Notes: generated by a model not told the origin, from the letters alone. DNA of 64,000 nucleotides from Campylobacter showae (GCF_900573985.1 NZ_UWOK01000001.1:2046001-2110000), one strand, 5' to 3'; shown: positions 27,153 through 37,235, numbered from the stretch's first letter. Program-made: numbers and translations.

Positions 27153-28184
27153 CTACCACTTGCCGCTAGCTCCGCCTCCGCCAAAGCTTCCGCCGCCGCC
27201 TTTAAAGCCTTTACCACCCCCATCGTCTCCGTCCGGACCCTCGTATTCGTTGTCTTCGATGCCCTCGTCGCTGAAGTTTTCTTTGTCTTTGGCTAGTATA
27301 TTTCTTAAAGCTAGACCCAAAAGTATCGCAGAAAGCGCAGCCGTTATCCCGCCTCTGGCGGCGAAATCCTCAATGCCCAATTTTGGCGCTATCCAAAGCG
27401 AGATAGCGCCGCCCACAAAGACGCTAACCCCGATGATGGCGCACACTTGACCGATTATGCCGAACATATTTCGAGCAAATATCAGCAGCGCGCTAAATAA
27501 CATCACGTAGCCTTCTATCGGGAATTCGCTTAATTTTTCTATATCCTTTTTGACGGCTTCATCGCCATCAAGCAGCGCAAGGATCTTTTGCGTGCCTATC
27601 TTTATGCCGCCTTCTATGTCGCCTTTTTTAAACTCGGGAACGATGTAGTTATCGATGATGGCTTCGCAGAAAGAGTCCGTTATCGTGCCCTCTAAGCCGT
27701 ATCCGACCTCGATACGCACCCGCCTATCGTTTGGAGCTACCACTAGCAACACGCCGTTATTTTTATCTTTTTGTCCGATGCCCCAGTATCTGCCCAGCTT
27801 TAAAGAATAATCGCTAATATTCGCTCCGCCGAGAGTTTTTATGGTAACTATTACGACCTGATTAGTCGTGTTGTTTTCGTGGGCGGCTAGCGCACTTTCT
27901 AGCTCCTCTTTGACGGCGGTACTAAGTATGCCCGCCTGATCTACGACTCTGCCCGTTAAAGCGGGAAAATTTAGCTGTTCGGCGATTTTTTGCGATACGT
28001 TTTCATCTTTGGCGACCGCACCAGGGGCATCTACCTGGCCGGCTGTTTTATCCATTAACGTAACAGAATGCAACTGCTCGGAGTTTTTTTGAGGCTCTTG
28101 CGTCTCATCAGAGGGGACTAACAACAAAAGCCCCAAAACCAGCGCAATAACGGTATATAAAATATTAGTTAAAATGCGTTTCAT
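27153..28184 (-). CDS. TPM-domain membrane protein (YgcG-like), copy 2
   Basis: A 343-residue paralogue of the flanking genes with the same order: N-terminal membrane segment, TPM domain (FPALTGRVVDQAGILS, HENNTTNQVVIVTIKTLGG), membrane segments near residues 225-290 and a Gly-rich tail ending GGGGASGKW. It differs from the other two at many positions and is free of the shared identical block. Codon choice follows the rest of the genome more than the block does. Confidence 0.88.
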   Translation of the reverse strand: MKRILTNILYTVIALVLGLLLLVPSDETQEPQKNSEQLHSVTLMDKTAGQVDAPGAVAKDENVSQKIAEQLNFPALTGRVVDQAGILSTAVKEELESALAAHENNTTNQVVIVTIKTLGGANISDYSLKLGRYWGIGQKDKNNGVLLVVAPNDRRVRIEVGYGLEGTITDSFCEAIIDNYIVPEFKKGDIEGGIKIGTQKILALLDGDEAVKKDIEKLSEFPIEGYVMLFSALLIFARNMFGIIGQVCAIIGVSVFVGGAISLWIAPKLGIEDFAARGGITAALSAILLGLALRNILAKDKENFSDEGIEDNEYEGPDGDDGGGKGFKGGGGSFGGGGASGKW

Positions 28185-28340
28185 CTTTATACCTTATCTA
28201 TGGCGTCCAAAAAAGCCTGTAAATTTGACGGCGTATCGGGTCAAATTTAACTACCGACTCGCGGCTTTAAATCAAATTTACAAAGCAAAAGCGTCAAATT
28301 TAGCAAACCTCAAATTTAACGCTAAATTTAAAGCGACAAT

Positions 28341-29297
28341 CTACCACCTGCCGCTAGCTCCACCTCCGCCAAAGCTTCCGCCCCCTCCGCTAAATCCGCC
28401 TCCGGAGCTTCTGCTACCTCCTCCGCTAGAGCTACTACTGGAGCCGCTCGACCCAGAGCTTCGACTGCCTCCGCTACCAACCTTCACGTCTTTAACAAGA
28501 TAGAAAAATCCCAAGGCGATCCCGAGTACTACGGCTAGTTGAGCTATGATATCCTCGATACCGAAGCATAAATTTACAAGAAGGCCGATGATACTAGCGA
28601 CCATGACGCTAAGGCCGATATTCATGATCATATCGCCTAAAAAAGCCGATGCGATTATTGCCGCAATACCGCCCATTATCCCGTAGACCTCTATTGGCAT
28701 ATCATAGTCGCCCTTAGCTTCTATCTCCTCCTTCACGCTCTCATCCCCGTCAAGCAATGCAATGATCTTTTGTATGCCTATGTTTATACCGTTTTGGATA
28801 TCGCCTTTTTTAAACTCTGGGATTATGTAGTAGTTTATGATACTACTACTAAGAGCGTCTGTTAGAGTACCTTCTAGACCGTATCCTACCTCTATGCGTA
28901 CTTGTTTGTCGTTTGGAGCTACTACTAATACTACTCCGTTGTCTTTACCTTTTTGTCCTATACCCCAACGTCTAGCTAGTTCTATGGAGTACTCTTCTAT
29001 TTGAGCGTTACCTAGAGATTCTATAGTAGCTACTACGACTTGATTAGTGGTGTTGTTTTCATGAGTAGCTAGTAATGTTTCTAGTTCGTCTTTTGTGCTC
29101 TGGCTTAGTACTCTTGCCTGATCTACTACCCTGCCGGTTAAGGCAGGGAAATTTGAACTCTTTTCGTTTGATGTTTGAGTAGGAGTTTCTTTTGCGGTTT
29201 TATTTTGTTCGGTAGCACTGTCTGCTGCCGATAAATTTATAGCCGTAAGTCCTAAAAGCGTAAAAACGCAAAATAAAGTAGATAAAATGCGTTTCAT
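28341..29297 (-). CDS. TPM-domain membrane protein (YgcG-like), copy 3
   Basis: A 318-residue protein with signal peptide, TPM domain, membrane segments (about 205-260) and a Ser/Gly tail (SSGSSGSSSSSSGGGS) ending GGGGASGRW. Residues 1 to about 192 match copy 1 exactly, including synonymous positions and the leader DNA. It follows lemA directly, so it is probably the parental copy from which copy 1 received its 5' part, or the reverse. Confidence 0.88.
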   Translation of the reverse strand: MKRILSTLFCVFTLLGLTAINLSAADSATEQNKTAKETPTQTSNEKSSNFPALTGRVVDQARVLSQSTKDELETLLATHENNTTNQVVVATIESLGNAQIEEYSIELARRWGIGQKGKDNGVVLVVAPNDKQVRIEVGYGLEGTLTDALSSSIINYYIIPEFKKGDIQNGINIGIQKIIALLDGDESVKEEIEAKGDYDMPIEVYGIMGGIAAIIASAFLGDMIMNIGLSVMVASIIGLLVNLCFGIEDIIAQLAVVLGIALGFFYLVKDVKVGSGGSRSSGSSGSSSSSSGGGSRSSGGGFSGGGGSFGGGGASGRW

Positions 29298-29322
29298 TTT
29301 TGTACCTTGGTTGGGTTATTTG
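28719..29322. repeat. 604-bp direct repeat, unit 2 (5' part of TPM copy 3)
   Basis: Second unit of the identical block. Its right end falls inside the last codons of lemA (stop at 29316), which shows that the leader of copy 1 was copied from here and not the other way round. Confidence 0.9.
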
Positions 29323-29909
29323 GCGAAAGACACGTCCGGCACGCTTTGTTCGGCTTCGTTTGCTTCAAACGTTACGCGCGGTTTTAGCTCTGGATAAAAA
29401 ATCGCGGCTATAAACTTATCCGGTATCTTGCGAAGGGCGATGTTATAGTCCTTGACCGCTGCGATATAGTCCTTTCTAGCGACCGCTATGCGATTTTCCG
29501 TACCTTCAAGCTGACTTTGCAGGGAGAGGAAATTTTGATCGGCTTTTAGCTGAGGGTAGTTCTCGGTGATGGCCATTAGCCTAGATAGCGCGCCGCCTAG
29601 AGTTTTTTGAGCGTTTTCAAACTCTTTTAGCTTAGCAGGATCATCTACCGAGCTAACGTCGATCGTCATACGAGAAGCTTTGCTTCTAGCTTCGGTTACT
29701 TCTTTAAACACGCTCTCCTCGTGGCTGGCATAGCCCTGAACCGTTTTTACTAAATTTGGGATAAGATCGGCGCGGCGTTTGTATTGGTTTTGCACCTGAG
29801 CCCACTTCTCCTTGACCGTCTCGTCGAGTACGGGAAAGGCGTTGATGTACTTCATGGCGATACCGCCGATAACGCCTAAGACGACTAGAAAAATGACTAG
29901 ATTTTTCAT
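29316..29909 (-). CDS. lemA: LemA family protein
   Basis: A 197-residue protein with one N-terminal membrane helix (about 2-20) followed by a long helical domain, with the family segments VKEKWAQVQNQYKRRADLIPNLVKTVQGYA and LMAITENYPQLKADQNFLSLQSQLEGTENRIAVAR. The start at 29909 has AAGGAGCACCC in front; an in-frame codon 13 residues earlier has none. It heads the lemA-TPM-TPM-TPM transcription unit. Confidence 0.93.
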   Translation of the reverse strand: MKNLVIFLVVLGVIGGIAMKYINAFPVLDETVKEKWAQVQNQYKRRADLIPNLVKTVQGYASHEESVFKEVTEARSKASRMTIDVSSVDDPAKLKEFENAQKTLGGALSRLMAITENYPQLKADQNFLSLQSQLEGTENRIAVARKDYIAAVKDYNIALRKIPDKFIAAIFYPELKPRVTFEANEAEQSVPDVSFAK

Positions 29910-30043
29910 GGGTGCTCCTTTGAAAGATTTTCTACCTTCATTATACATCTAAATGTATTTAAAAGTAATAATTTTTAAATAAATTTTACGTAGCTTTAAA
30001 TATATACTTCAAATTTTACCTAAAAAATAAATTGATAGTAAAA

Positions 30044-30072
30044 AAGTAATATGCTAAATTTGCATATTACTT
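30044..30072. promoter_or_regulatory. Palindromic operator, site A (fdhF)
   Basis: AAGTAATATGC and GCATATTACTT are perfect 11-base inverted repeats separated by TAAATTT. The site overlaps the -35 region of a possible TATACT promoter at 30091-30096 and lies upstream of a second -10, TATAAT at 30128-30133. The same core recurs at 37186, 39105 and 44000. Confidence 0.7.
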
Positions 30073-30171
30073 AAATAATTCTTAAAATCTTATACTAATT
30101 TTAAAACTAAATTTATATTTGCCGTTGTATAATAATCTCATAATTTTCAGTAATACCAGAAAGGAACAAAA

Positions 30172-32415
30172 ATGGAAGAGATCGTAAAGACCACCTGTCC
30201 ATATTGCGGTACGGGCTGCGGCATCGATCTTATCGTGCGAAACGGTAGAATCGTAGATGCCAAACCTAGCAAAGACCACCACGTAAACGATGGCGAGCTT
30301 TGCTTAAAAGGAATGTTCGGATGGGAGTTCGTAAACTCTCCTAAACGCTTAAGCCGACCGATGATGAGAAAGCTAAACGGCGTCTACGACAAGCACGGCG
30401 AGCTTGAAGAAGTAAGTTTTGAGGAGGTTTATGATTTCCTCGCGGATAAATTTAAATCCACCGTCGCAAAATACGGCCCAAGCTCGATCATGGGCTTTAG
30501 CTCTGCGCGCTCAAATAACGAAGATAACTACGTTTTCCAGAAATTTTTTCGCGCCCAGGGCAGCAACAACGTCGATCACTGCGCCCGTCTTTGACACGCT
30601 CCTACAGTGGCAGGTCTTGCCAGCACGCTAGGAAACGGAACGATGACGAACGATTTGGTCGAATTTGCGACTGACACGGACGTATTTTTACTCATCGGTA
30701 CCAACACGAGCGAGTGCCACCCAATCATCGCTATGCAGATGCAGCGCGGCCTTCAGCGCGGCGCAAAGATGATCGTCGTAGATCCAAAGCGCACCGATAT
30801 GGCCAAAAAAGCCGATATTTTCTTGCAAATCCCGATCGGAGCGAATATCAAAACGCTAAATACGATGATGCATGTCATAATCGCCGAAAATTTGCAAGAT
30901 AGCGAGTTTATCGAGAAGTACTCCGAGGGATTTGAATATCTAAAAGAAGCGGTTAAGGACTTTACGCCTGAGCGTTTCGAGCGAGAAACCGGTATAAAAA
31001 AAGAGCTCGTCATAGAGGCAGCTAGAATGTATGCTAAAGCAGGCGCGGCGGCGATTTGCTACACGATGGGTATCACTCAGTTTAGCGACGGCACGTCAAA
31101 CGTCTTTTCACTATCAAATTTGGCCGTTTTAACGGGAAATTTAGGCAAAAAGGGTGCCGGCGTAAATCCTCTGCGCGGTCAAAACAACGTCCAGGGCGCA
31201 TGCGACATGGGCGCGCTGCCTAACGTCATCCCGGCAGGCGCGGTAAACAGCCCTTACGCACAGGAGCAAGCGCGCAAAGTATGGCACTTTGAGCTAAATC
31301 CGGTTCCAGGCTTTAAACTAACGCAAGCGCCGGATAAAATAGACGAAGGCGAGCTAAAAGTACTCTACGTCTACGGCGAAAACCCGGTGATGAGCGATCC
31401 GTGGACCGAGCACTTCGTCCACGCCGTGCACCACCTAGACTGCTTTATCGTGCAGGATCTTTTCTTTACCGAGAGCGCGCACAAGGCCGACGTGGTGCTA
31501 CCTGCCGCAGGCTGGGGCGAAAAGGACGGCACCTTTATCAACACCTCTCGCCGCGTCCAACGCACGCGCAAGGCTAGCGAACCCGTTAGCGGCGTGGAGC
31601 CTGATTGGAAGGTCGTTTGCAACATCGCAAACCGCATGGGGCTAGAGGGATTTGACTTTGCGAGCCCTGAGCAAATTTGGAACGAGCTAAGGGAGCTCAT
31701 GCCTAAATTTTTCGGCGGCATAAGCTACTATAGACTAGGCAAACTAGGCGGTATCAGCTGGCCGTGCCCGGATGAGGAACACCCTGGTACGCCGGTGCTT
31801 TACTCCGATCACAAGTCCATGCTACCGGGCGGCAAATTCCGCTTCGCGCCGGTGCTGTACCTAGACGATAAAGGTGAGCGCGCAAAGGCCGAGGCCGAAT
31901 TTAGGGCCAAGATGAATATCCCAGACGGCTATCCGGTCGGTAGCGGCGCACTTAGCGAAGTGCCTGACGAGGTATATCCGTGCCTATTTACGACCGGACG
32001 CAAGGTCTATCACTACCACACCGGAACGATGACGAGAGAGTGCCCCGCCCTAGAGTACGGCGCCGGCGTAGAAGGCGCGCTCATAGAGGTAAGCCCGGAT
32101 ATCGCTCGCGAGAGAGAGCTAGAGGAAGGCTGCTACGCGCTCGTACAAAACAAACGCGGCCAGATCGCCGCCAAACTGCGAGTAAATCCGGATCTAAAAG
32201 AAGGCACGATATTTACGACCTTCCACTATAGCGAGGCCGACGGTAACGAGCTAGCAAACGCGGGCGATCCTGATCCGCTCTCAGGCATCACGCCGCTAAA
32301 GATGACGATAGCAAATATCAGGCGTCTAAGCGAAGAGGAATTTATCAAATTTAGAGAGCAAAACGAGATGTCGATGCACTCGGCAAATCCGTATTTATCG
32401 CCTGTTAGAGCGTAA
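30172..32415 (+). CDS. fdhF: Selenocysteine-containing cytoplasmic formate dehydrogenase (FdhF type)
   Basis: A 747-residue molybdopterin enzyme oxidising formate to CO2. An N-terminal 4Fe-4S motif (CPYCGTGCGIDL, residues 9-20) and no export signal place it in the cytoplasm. The in-frame TGA at 30592-30594 (residue 141) stands exactly where E. coli FdhF has Sec140 (context DHCARL-U-HAPTVAG), and reading continues to 32415 with family motifs GVNPLRGQNNVQGACDMG and YHTGTMTRECP. A bSECIS hairpin follows the TGA. Tools that treat TGA as a stop will split the gene at 30594. It is monocistronic. Confidence 0.95.
30608..30622 (+). promoter_or_regulatory. bSECIS element of fdhF
   Basis: TGGCA-GGTCT-TGCCA forms a 5-bp hairpin whose GGUCU loop equals that of the E. 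coli fdhF SECIS. It starts 13 bases after the UGA codon, inside the reading frame. Confidence 0.85.
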
Positions 32416-32420
32416 ATTTA

Positions 32421-32440
32421 GGGCGGGAGACCGCCCTTTT
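32421..32440 (+). terminator. Rho-independent terminator of fdhF
   Basis: GGGCGG-GAGA-CCGCCC followed by TTTT, six bases after the fdhF stop. The rest of the gap up to 32645 holds only AAATTT-type words and no gene. Confidence 0.85.
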
Positions 32441-32645
32441 CTACTTAAATTTTATCTACATATTGATTTCAAATTTACTCGTGTCAAATTTTAATGCCAA
32501 AGCCAAAATCTAGCGTCAAATTTAACGAGATTTTTGCGATAAATGAAGCGGGATAAATTTGATAAAATTTTAAAACCGAGTCGAGTAGAATTTAAATTTG
32601 TGTCAAATTTGACGCAGCCAAACCGCGTCAAATTTGGTGTAATAG

Positions 32646-32671
32646 TTCGCCCCGCCAAAGCGCGGAGCGAA
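32646..32671 (-). terminator. Stem-loop after fdhB
   Basis: TTCGCTCCGC pairs with GCGGGGCGAA (minus-strand reading, one T-G wobble) around a 6-base loop, immediately after the fdhB stop. No T-run is seen. Confidence 0.5.
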
Positions 32672-32674
32672 AAT

Positions 32675-33316
32675 TTAGAAGCTGTATTTTAGCCTATCGC
32701 CTGCGTAATAAGCAAGCTTCCAGGTCGGAGTTTGTTTTAGGTCTTTAAAGCCGTAGCCGCGAGCCTTGACTCTATCGCCGTAGATTTTTTCTATCATAGC
32801 CGATTCGCCTACTAGCAGCGCCTTTGTCGAGCACATCGCCGCACAAACCGGCACTTTGCCTTCTGAAATTCTATCCTGGCCGTACTCTTCGCGCTCGGCT
32901 TCGCTATTTGTCGGTAGCGGACCGCCTGCGCACATCGTGCACTTATCCATCGAACCTTTGGCGCCAAACACTCCCTCGCGCGGGAACTGAGGCGCGCCGA
33001 ACGGACACGCGTATAGACAGTATCCGCAGCCGATGCAGATATCTTTGTCGTGTAGCACGACGCCGTCGGCTCTGATATAAAAGCAATCAACCGGGCAAAC
33101 GAGCGAGCATGGCGCGTCCTCGCAGTGCATGCAGGCTATCGAGGTTGATATTTCCTTACCGGGCACGCCTTCGTTTAGCGTGATGACGCGGCGGCGGCGG
33201 ATGCCTAGAGGCAGCTCGTGAGCCTCGTCGCAAGCCACCGCGCAACCGTTACAGTCGATACATCTATCGTCGTCGCAGTAAAATTTAAGTCTATTATTAT
33301 CGTTAAATTCGCTCAT
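32675..33316 (-). CDS. fdhB: Formate dehydrogenase iron-sulfur subunit
   Basis: A 213-residue electron-transfer subunit with four cysteine groups: CIDCNGCAVAC, CMHCEDAPCSLVCPVDC, CIGCGYCLYACP and CTMC...CAAMCSTKAL, enough for four 4Fe-4S clusters. It lacks the C-terminal membrane anchor of E. coli FdnH, as usual in epsilonproteobacteria. It starts directly after fdhA. No gene for the cytochrome b subunit (fdhC) follows. Confidence 0.95.
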   Translation of the reverse strand: MSEFNDNNRLKFYCDDDRCIDCNGCAVACDEAHELPLGIRRRRVITLNEGVPGKEISTSIACMHCEDAPCSLVCPVDCFYIRADGVVLHDKDICIGCGYCLYACPFGAPQFPREGVFGAKGSMDKCTMCAGGPLPTNSEAEREEYGQDRISEGKVPVCAAMCSTKALLVGESAMIEKIYGDRVKARGYGFKDLKQTPTWKLAYYAGDRLKYSF

Positions 33317-33317
33317 T

Positions 33318-36152
33318 TTACGCCTTTTCTATGCGGCATAGACCGCCTTTTGTTTCTGGGATTTGAGTGACTATATCGTAGCCGTAGTTGGTGACGGTAT
33401 TTGCGCTCTCGCCTACCGCATAAGGCTTGGTGCCGTCAGGGAAATTGCCCGTCATATCGACGCCCTGCATGTGTCCCGCCCAGTGAAACGGCAAGAAAAT
33501 CATATCAGGCTTGACCGAAGGCACGATTCTAGCGCGTACCTTGATTTTCGTGCCTTCAGGCGAATGAATCCATACGAAATCCCAGTTTTTAATGCCGTGT
33601 TTAGCCGCAAGCTCAGGGTGGATATCCGCAAACATCTCAGGCGTGATACGCGATAGATACATACTAGCGCGCGTCTCCATGCCCGCGCCGCTAAAGTTTA
33701 CGAGACGAGCCGTGACTAGATTTATCGGGAATTCTTTTGAGAAGTCCTTACTTAGCTGCAAGCTCTTATACTTCGTAAATACGCGGTAGTGATTCGGCTT
33801 ATCCTCAAAGCTCGGATACTTCTGCGCAAGGTCTTGGCGCTGCGAGTGGATAGGCTCTCTGTGCTGCGGTATCTGATCGACGAAGGTCCAAACTACCGCT
33901 CTAGCTCTTGCGTTGCCGTACGGAGCGATGCCCTTTTCCATGCATTTTTCGGCGATTATGTTGCTAGCGTCCGTCGCCCACGTAGCGCCCATTTTTTCGC
34001 GCTCTTCATCAGTTAGCGTGATGCCTAGTATCTTTTCGATGTTATCTTTTTTGATCTCCGGATACCCGCCGCTTTGAGCGCCGCCTACCGGCGCGCTACC
34101 GTCGGCTGCTAGCTGATTTACGCCGTTATGCTCTAGGCCGAAGCGGTTTCTAAAGCCCATACCACCTTGCATTACCGGTCTGTTTATATCGTATAAATTT
34201 GGACTACCAGGGTGCTTTTCCGTCCAGCAAGGCCACGGCAAGCCGTAGTATTCGCCCGCTACCTCGGTGCCCTCTTTGCCCATTAGCGTTTTTTCGTCAA
34301 ATTTATCCCAGTTAGCCTGATGGCGTTTTAGACGCTCCGGCGTCCAGCCAGTTAGGCCGATGCTTTTTACGATGCTAGCGATCTCGCGAGTAGCAGCTTC
34401 CGGCCACTCGATCTTGCCTTCAGAGTCTCTGATCGTGCGAGTTAGCTCATCGTAAAAGCCTATTCTCTTTGCGAGCTCAAATAAAATTTCATGATCCGGC
34501 ATACTCTCAAACAGAGGCTCTACGACCTGGCTTCTCCACTGGCCGCTGCGGTTTGTAGCCACAACCGTGCCGCTACCCTCAAACTGAGTCGCCGCAGGTA
34601 GTAGATATACGTCGTCTTTTTTATTAGTTATCACGCCAGCGTCGTTTACGAAAGGATCAAGTAGCACCAAAAGCTCAAGGCCGTCAAGACCCTCTTGCAC
34701 TTTTACTTGTTGCGCGGTCGAGGTGATGCCGTTACCGATGACGATTAGGGCTTTTAGGCTATCGCCAGCGTTTTCAACCTGGTCATTGCCATTTTTGCCG
34801 TCAAGTACGCCAGCCCACCAGCGAGCTAGGGTAAATCCCGGCTTAAACATCCATTCAGGTTTTACAAAATTTCCTTGTAGCCACTCGTAGTCTACTTTCC
34901 ACATTTTAGCGAAGTACTTCCACGTAGCTTCGTTTTTGGCGTAGTATCCAGGTAAGCTATCTGGAGCATTTGCCATGTCGCTAGCGCCTTGAACGTTATC
35001 GTGACCGCGAAGGATGTTGCAGCCGCCGCCTGATACGCCCATATTTCCTAGTATTAGTTGAAGGATCGGAGCGATACGAGTGTTTGAGCTACCTATGGTG
35101 TGCTGAGTTAGACCCATCGCCCAAACGACCGAACCAGGGCGGTTTTTCGCATAAACTTCGGTTATCTCTTTTAGCGTCGCAGCCGGTACTCCAGTTACGT
35201 CTTCTACCACTTCAGGAGTCCATTTTGCAGCCTCTTTGCGGATCTCGTCGATACCGTATGTGCGGTCTTCTATAAATTTCTTATCTTCCCAGCCGTTTTC
35301 AAAGATGAGATTCATCATACCGTACATGAAAGGTATGTCCGTACCTGGGCGAATTTGAGCGAAATAATCAGCCTTAGCCGCAGTTCTCGTGTATCTTGGA
35401 TCGACCACGATCAGCTTCGCGCCGTTATTTTCTTTCGCTTTTAGAAAATGCCTAAATCCTACCGGGTGGTTTACAGCCGGATTTGCGCCGATTATAAAGA
35501 TAGACTTCGCGTTTTGGATATCTCCAAGGTGATTAGTCATAGCTCCATAACCCCACGTATTCGCCACACCGGCGACTGTTGCGCTATGTCAAATTCTAGC
35601 TTGGTGATCTAGGTTGTTTGTCCCAAACATCGCAGAGAATTTACTGATGTAGTAGCTCTGCTCGTTGCTATCTTTCGCCGAGCCCAGAAACATAACTTGC
35701 TCCGGGTTTTTTTCGCGGTAAGCTTTTAGCTTTGCGCCGATCTCGTCAAGCGCGTCTTTGTAGCTGATGCGTTTCCACTTGCCGCCGACTTTTTTCATCG
35801 GGTATTTTACGCGGCAGTGAGAGCGCACCATATCGATGACGTCGCTGCCCTTACAGCAGTGACCGCCAGCGCTTACCGGGTGATCTTGAGCTACCTCTTG
35901 GCGTACCCAAACGCCATTTTCTACCTCGGCTAGCACTCCGCATCCAACAGAGCAAACCGAGCAAACGGTTTTTACGATTTTAGAGTTTGGAAACGGATTT
36001 GCCATCTCTTCTTTGGTCGCACTTCTAGTTACGCCGCTAGCAGCCAGTCCGCTCATGCTGCCCGCAACGCCCGCTAGCGCGGCCATTTTTAAAAACGATC
36101 TTCGCCCGACTGCGTTTGAGTTGGGTATAAGACGCAAATTTGCCTCAGACAT
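33318..36152 (-). CDS. fdhA: Selenocysteine-containing, TAT-exported formate dehydrogenase catalytic subunit
   Basis: About 944 residues. A twin-arginine leader (GRRSFLKMAALAGVAG) sends the protein to the periplasm. The 4Fe-4S motif CSVCSVGCGVL follows. The in-frame TGA at 35589-35591 sits in DHQARI-U-HSATVAG, the position of Sec196 in E. coli FdnG, and the frame runs on to 33318 with molybdopterin motifs GGGCNILRGHDNVQGASDMA and LVTARLVNFSGAGMETRA. A bSECIS hairpin follows the UGA. The start at 36152 fits the AAAGG site better than the ATG two codons earlier. Forms an operon with torD, the small TAT peptide and fdhB. Confidence 0.95.
35561..35575 (-). promoter_or_regulatory. bSECIS element of fdhA
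   Basis: On the minus strand TCGCC-GGTGT-GGCGA forms a 5-bp hairpin starting 13 bases after the UGA, the same spacing and size as in fdhF; the loop is GGUGU instead of GGUCU. Confidence 0.8.
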
Positions 36153-36175
36153 ATTCATCCTTTCTTAAATTTTAT

Positions 36176-36352
36176 TTATTTCGCTTGTTCGTAGTATAGA
36201 TCCCAGTTTTTGCTTCTTTTGTATAGCACTTCGGTCTTTTTGCTTTTACCGTATTTTAGGTTTGACGCCGCTGCCGTCGCCACTCCGGCCGTAGCCGCTA
36301 CCGCGCCGACTAGCCCCGCCTTTTTTAAAAATTCTCGCCTATTTTTTTGCAT
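36176..36352 (-). CDS. 58-residue twin-arginine-signal protein of the formate dehydrogenase operon
   Basis: A short gene that length cut-offs miss. Translation gives a twin-arginine leader (NRREFLKKAGLVGAVAAT) and a short charged mature part ending NWDLYYEQAK. GAGGAAGAAA precedes the ATG, which lies inside the last 14 bases of torD; fdhA begins 23 bases after its stop. Similar TAT peptides precede fdhA in other Campylobacter (family knowledge). Role unknown; it may help export or hold the dehydrogenase. Confidence 0.85.
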   Translation of the reverse strand: MQKNRREFLKKAGLVGAVAATAGVATAAASNLKYGKSKKTEVLYKRSKNWDLYYEQAK

Positions 36353-37064
36353 TTTCTTCCTCCATAGCTTTTATCTTTCTCACTCGGTTTTTTTGTCTTC
36401 TTATGGCTTCGGATCTTGAAACTCCGTCCAAAGTCTTTTTGTTTTCGCCGTGATTTATAGGACGCGGCGCGCTCAAAACTACGCGCTCAAACTCGATAAA
36501 TCCTTGCAGTAGCACCGCGACGTCTTTATAAATTTCGCTACTTTCGTGATTAAAAAGACTCTCTATAAACTCATCAATGTTTGGGTTTATGATCTCTTTA
36601 AAAAGCTGTTCCTCAAGCTCGCCGTATAGCTCCAGCTCGCCCTCGCGCGCTATAAATTCGCTCATTAGCGCAAACACGAAGCCTACGTTGTCTTCACTTT
36701 CTTTAAATTTAGCCTCATCTCGCCTAAGGTCGGTGCGGGCTAAGATTTTACGCACTTTCGCGCAGGCATGCCCGACCTCGTAGCCCTCGTCGTAGTAGGA
36801 CAGCGAGTTTCTAAGCGGGCTTGGCGGAGCGTGGAAAATTTCATCGAATTCATCCGCTAAATTTTGCGGATTTTTCTCGTCGAATTTTGCCTGAATACGC
36901 ATTATCGCGGCGGCCGATTCTTCGTTTAGAGCGTGCGCCGAGGCAAGGCCTAGCATCGCGTTTATGCCGCTAAATCTATCGGCGTCTTGGCTAAAAACGA
37001 AAAAACGCGAAAATAGCGAGTAGTAAAGCCCGCGTCCCGCCGCAAATTCGCCCTTGCTAGTCAT
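36339..37064 (-). CDS. TorD/DmsD-family redox-enzyme maturation chaperone
   Basis: A 241-residue, mostly helical cytoplasmic protein. The family signature is seen in FDEIFHAPPSPLRNSLSYYDEGYEVG (about residues 92-117). The C-terminal tail is basic (RSEAIRRQKNRVRKIK). As the first gene of the fdh operon it most likely binds the TAT leader or cofactor-free form of FdhA until molybdenum or tungsten cofactor is loaded. Confidence 0.88.
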   Translation of the reverse strand: MTSKGEFAAGRGLYYSLFSRFFVFSQDADRFSGINAMLGLASAHALNEESAAAIMRIQAKFDEKNPQNLADEFDEIFHAPPSPLRNSLSYYDEGYEVGHACAKVRKILARTDLRRDEAKFKESEDNVGFVFALMSEFIAREGELELYGELEEQLFKEIINPNIDEFIESLFNHESSEIYKDVAVLLQGFIEFERVVLSAPRPINHGENKKTLDGVSRSEAIRRQKNRVRKIKAMEEENAKK

Positions 37065-37185
37065 CGCCTTCCTTTATCATTTTTGTCTATTTTTTGAGAT
37101 TTTTCTCGATTGTGAAACTATACTACTTTTTGGCTTATTTCTTATACTTAAAAAAAAATAAATTAAAAAAATTAATATACGCTTA

Positions 37186-37206
37186 AATATGCCTTAATTG
37201 CATATT
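37186..37206. promoter_or_regulatory. Palindromic operator, site B (torD-fdhA operon)
   Basis: AATATGC-N7-GCATATT, perfect 7-base arms; the right half continues ACTT as in site A. It lies 120 bp upstream of torD. Confidence 0.65.
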
Positions 37207-37235
37207 ACTTGTAGCGAATTTTAGGGGATAAAAGA

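Noticed and set aside
30592..30594. fdhF as two separate genes split by a stop codon
   Set aside because: The TGA is at the known selenocysteine position, the frame continues without shift, and a bSECIS hairpin follows; the same holds for fdhA at 35589.
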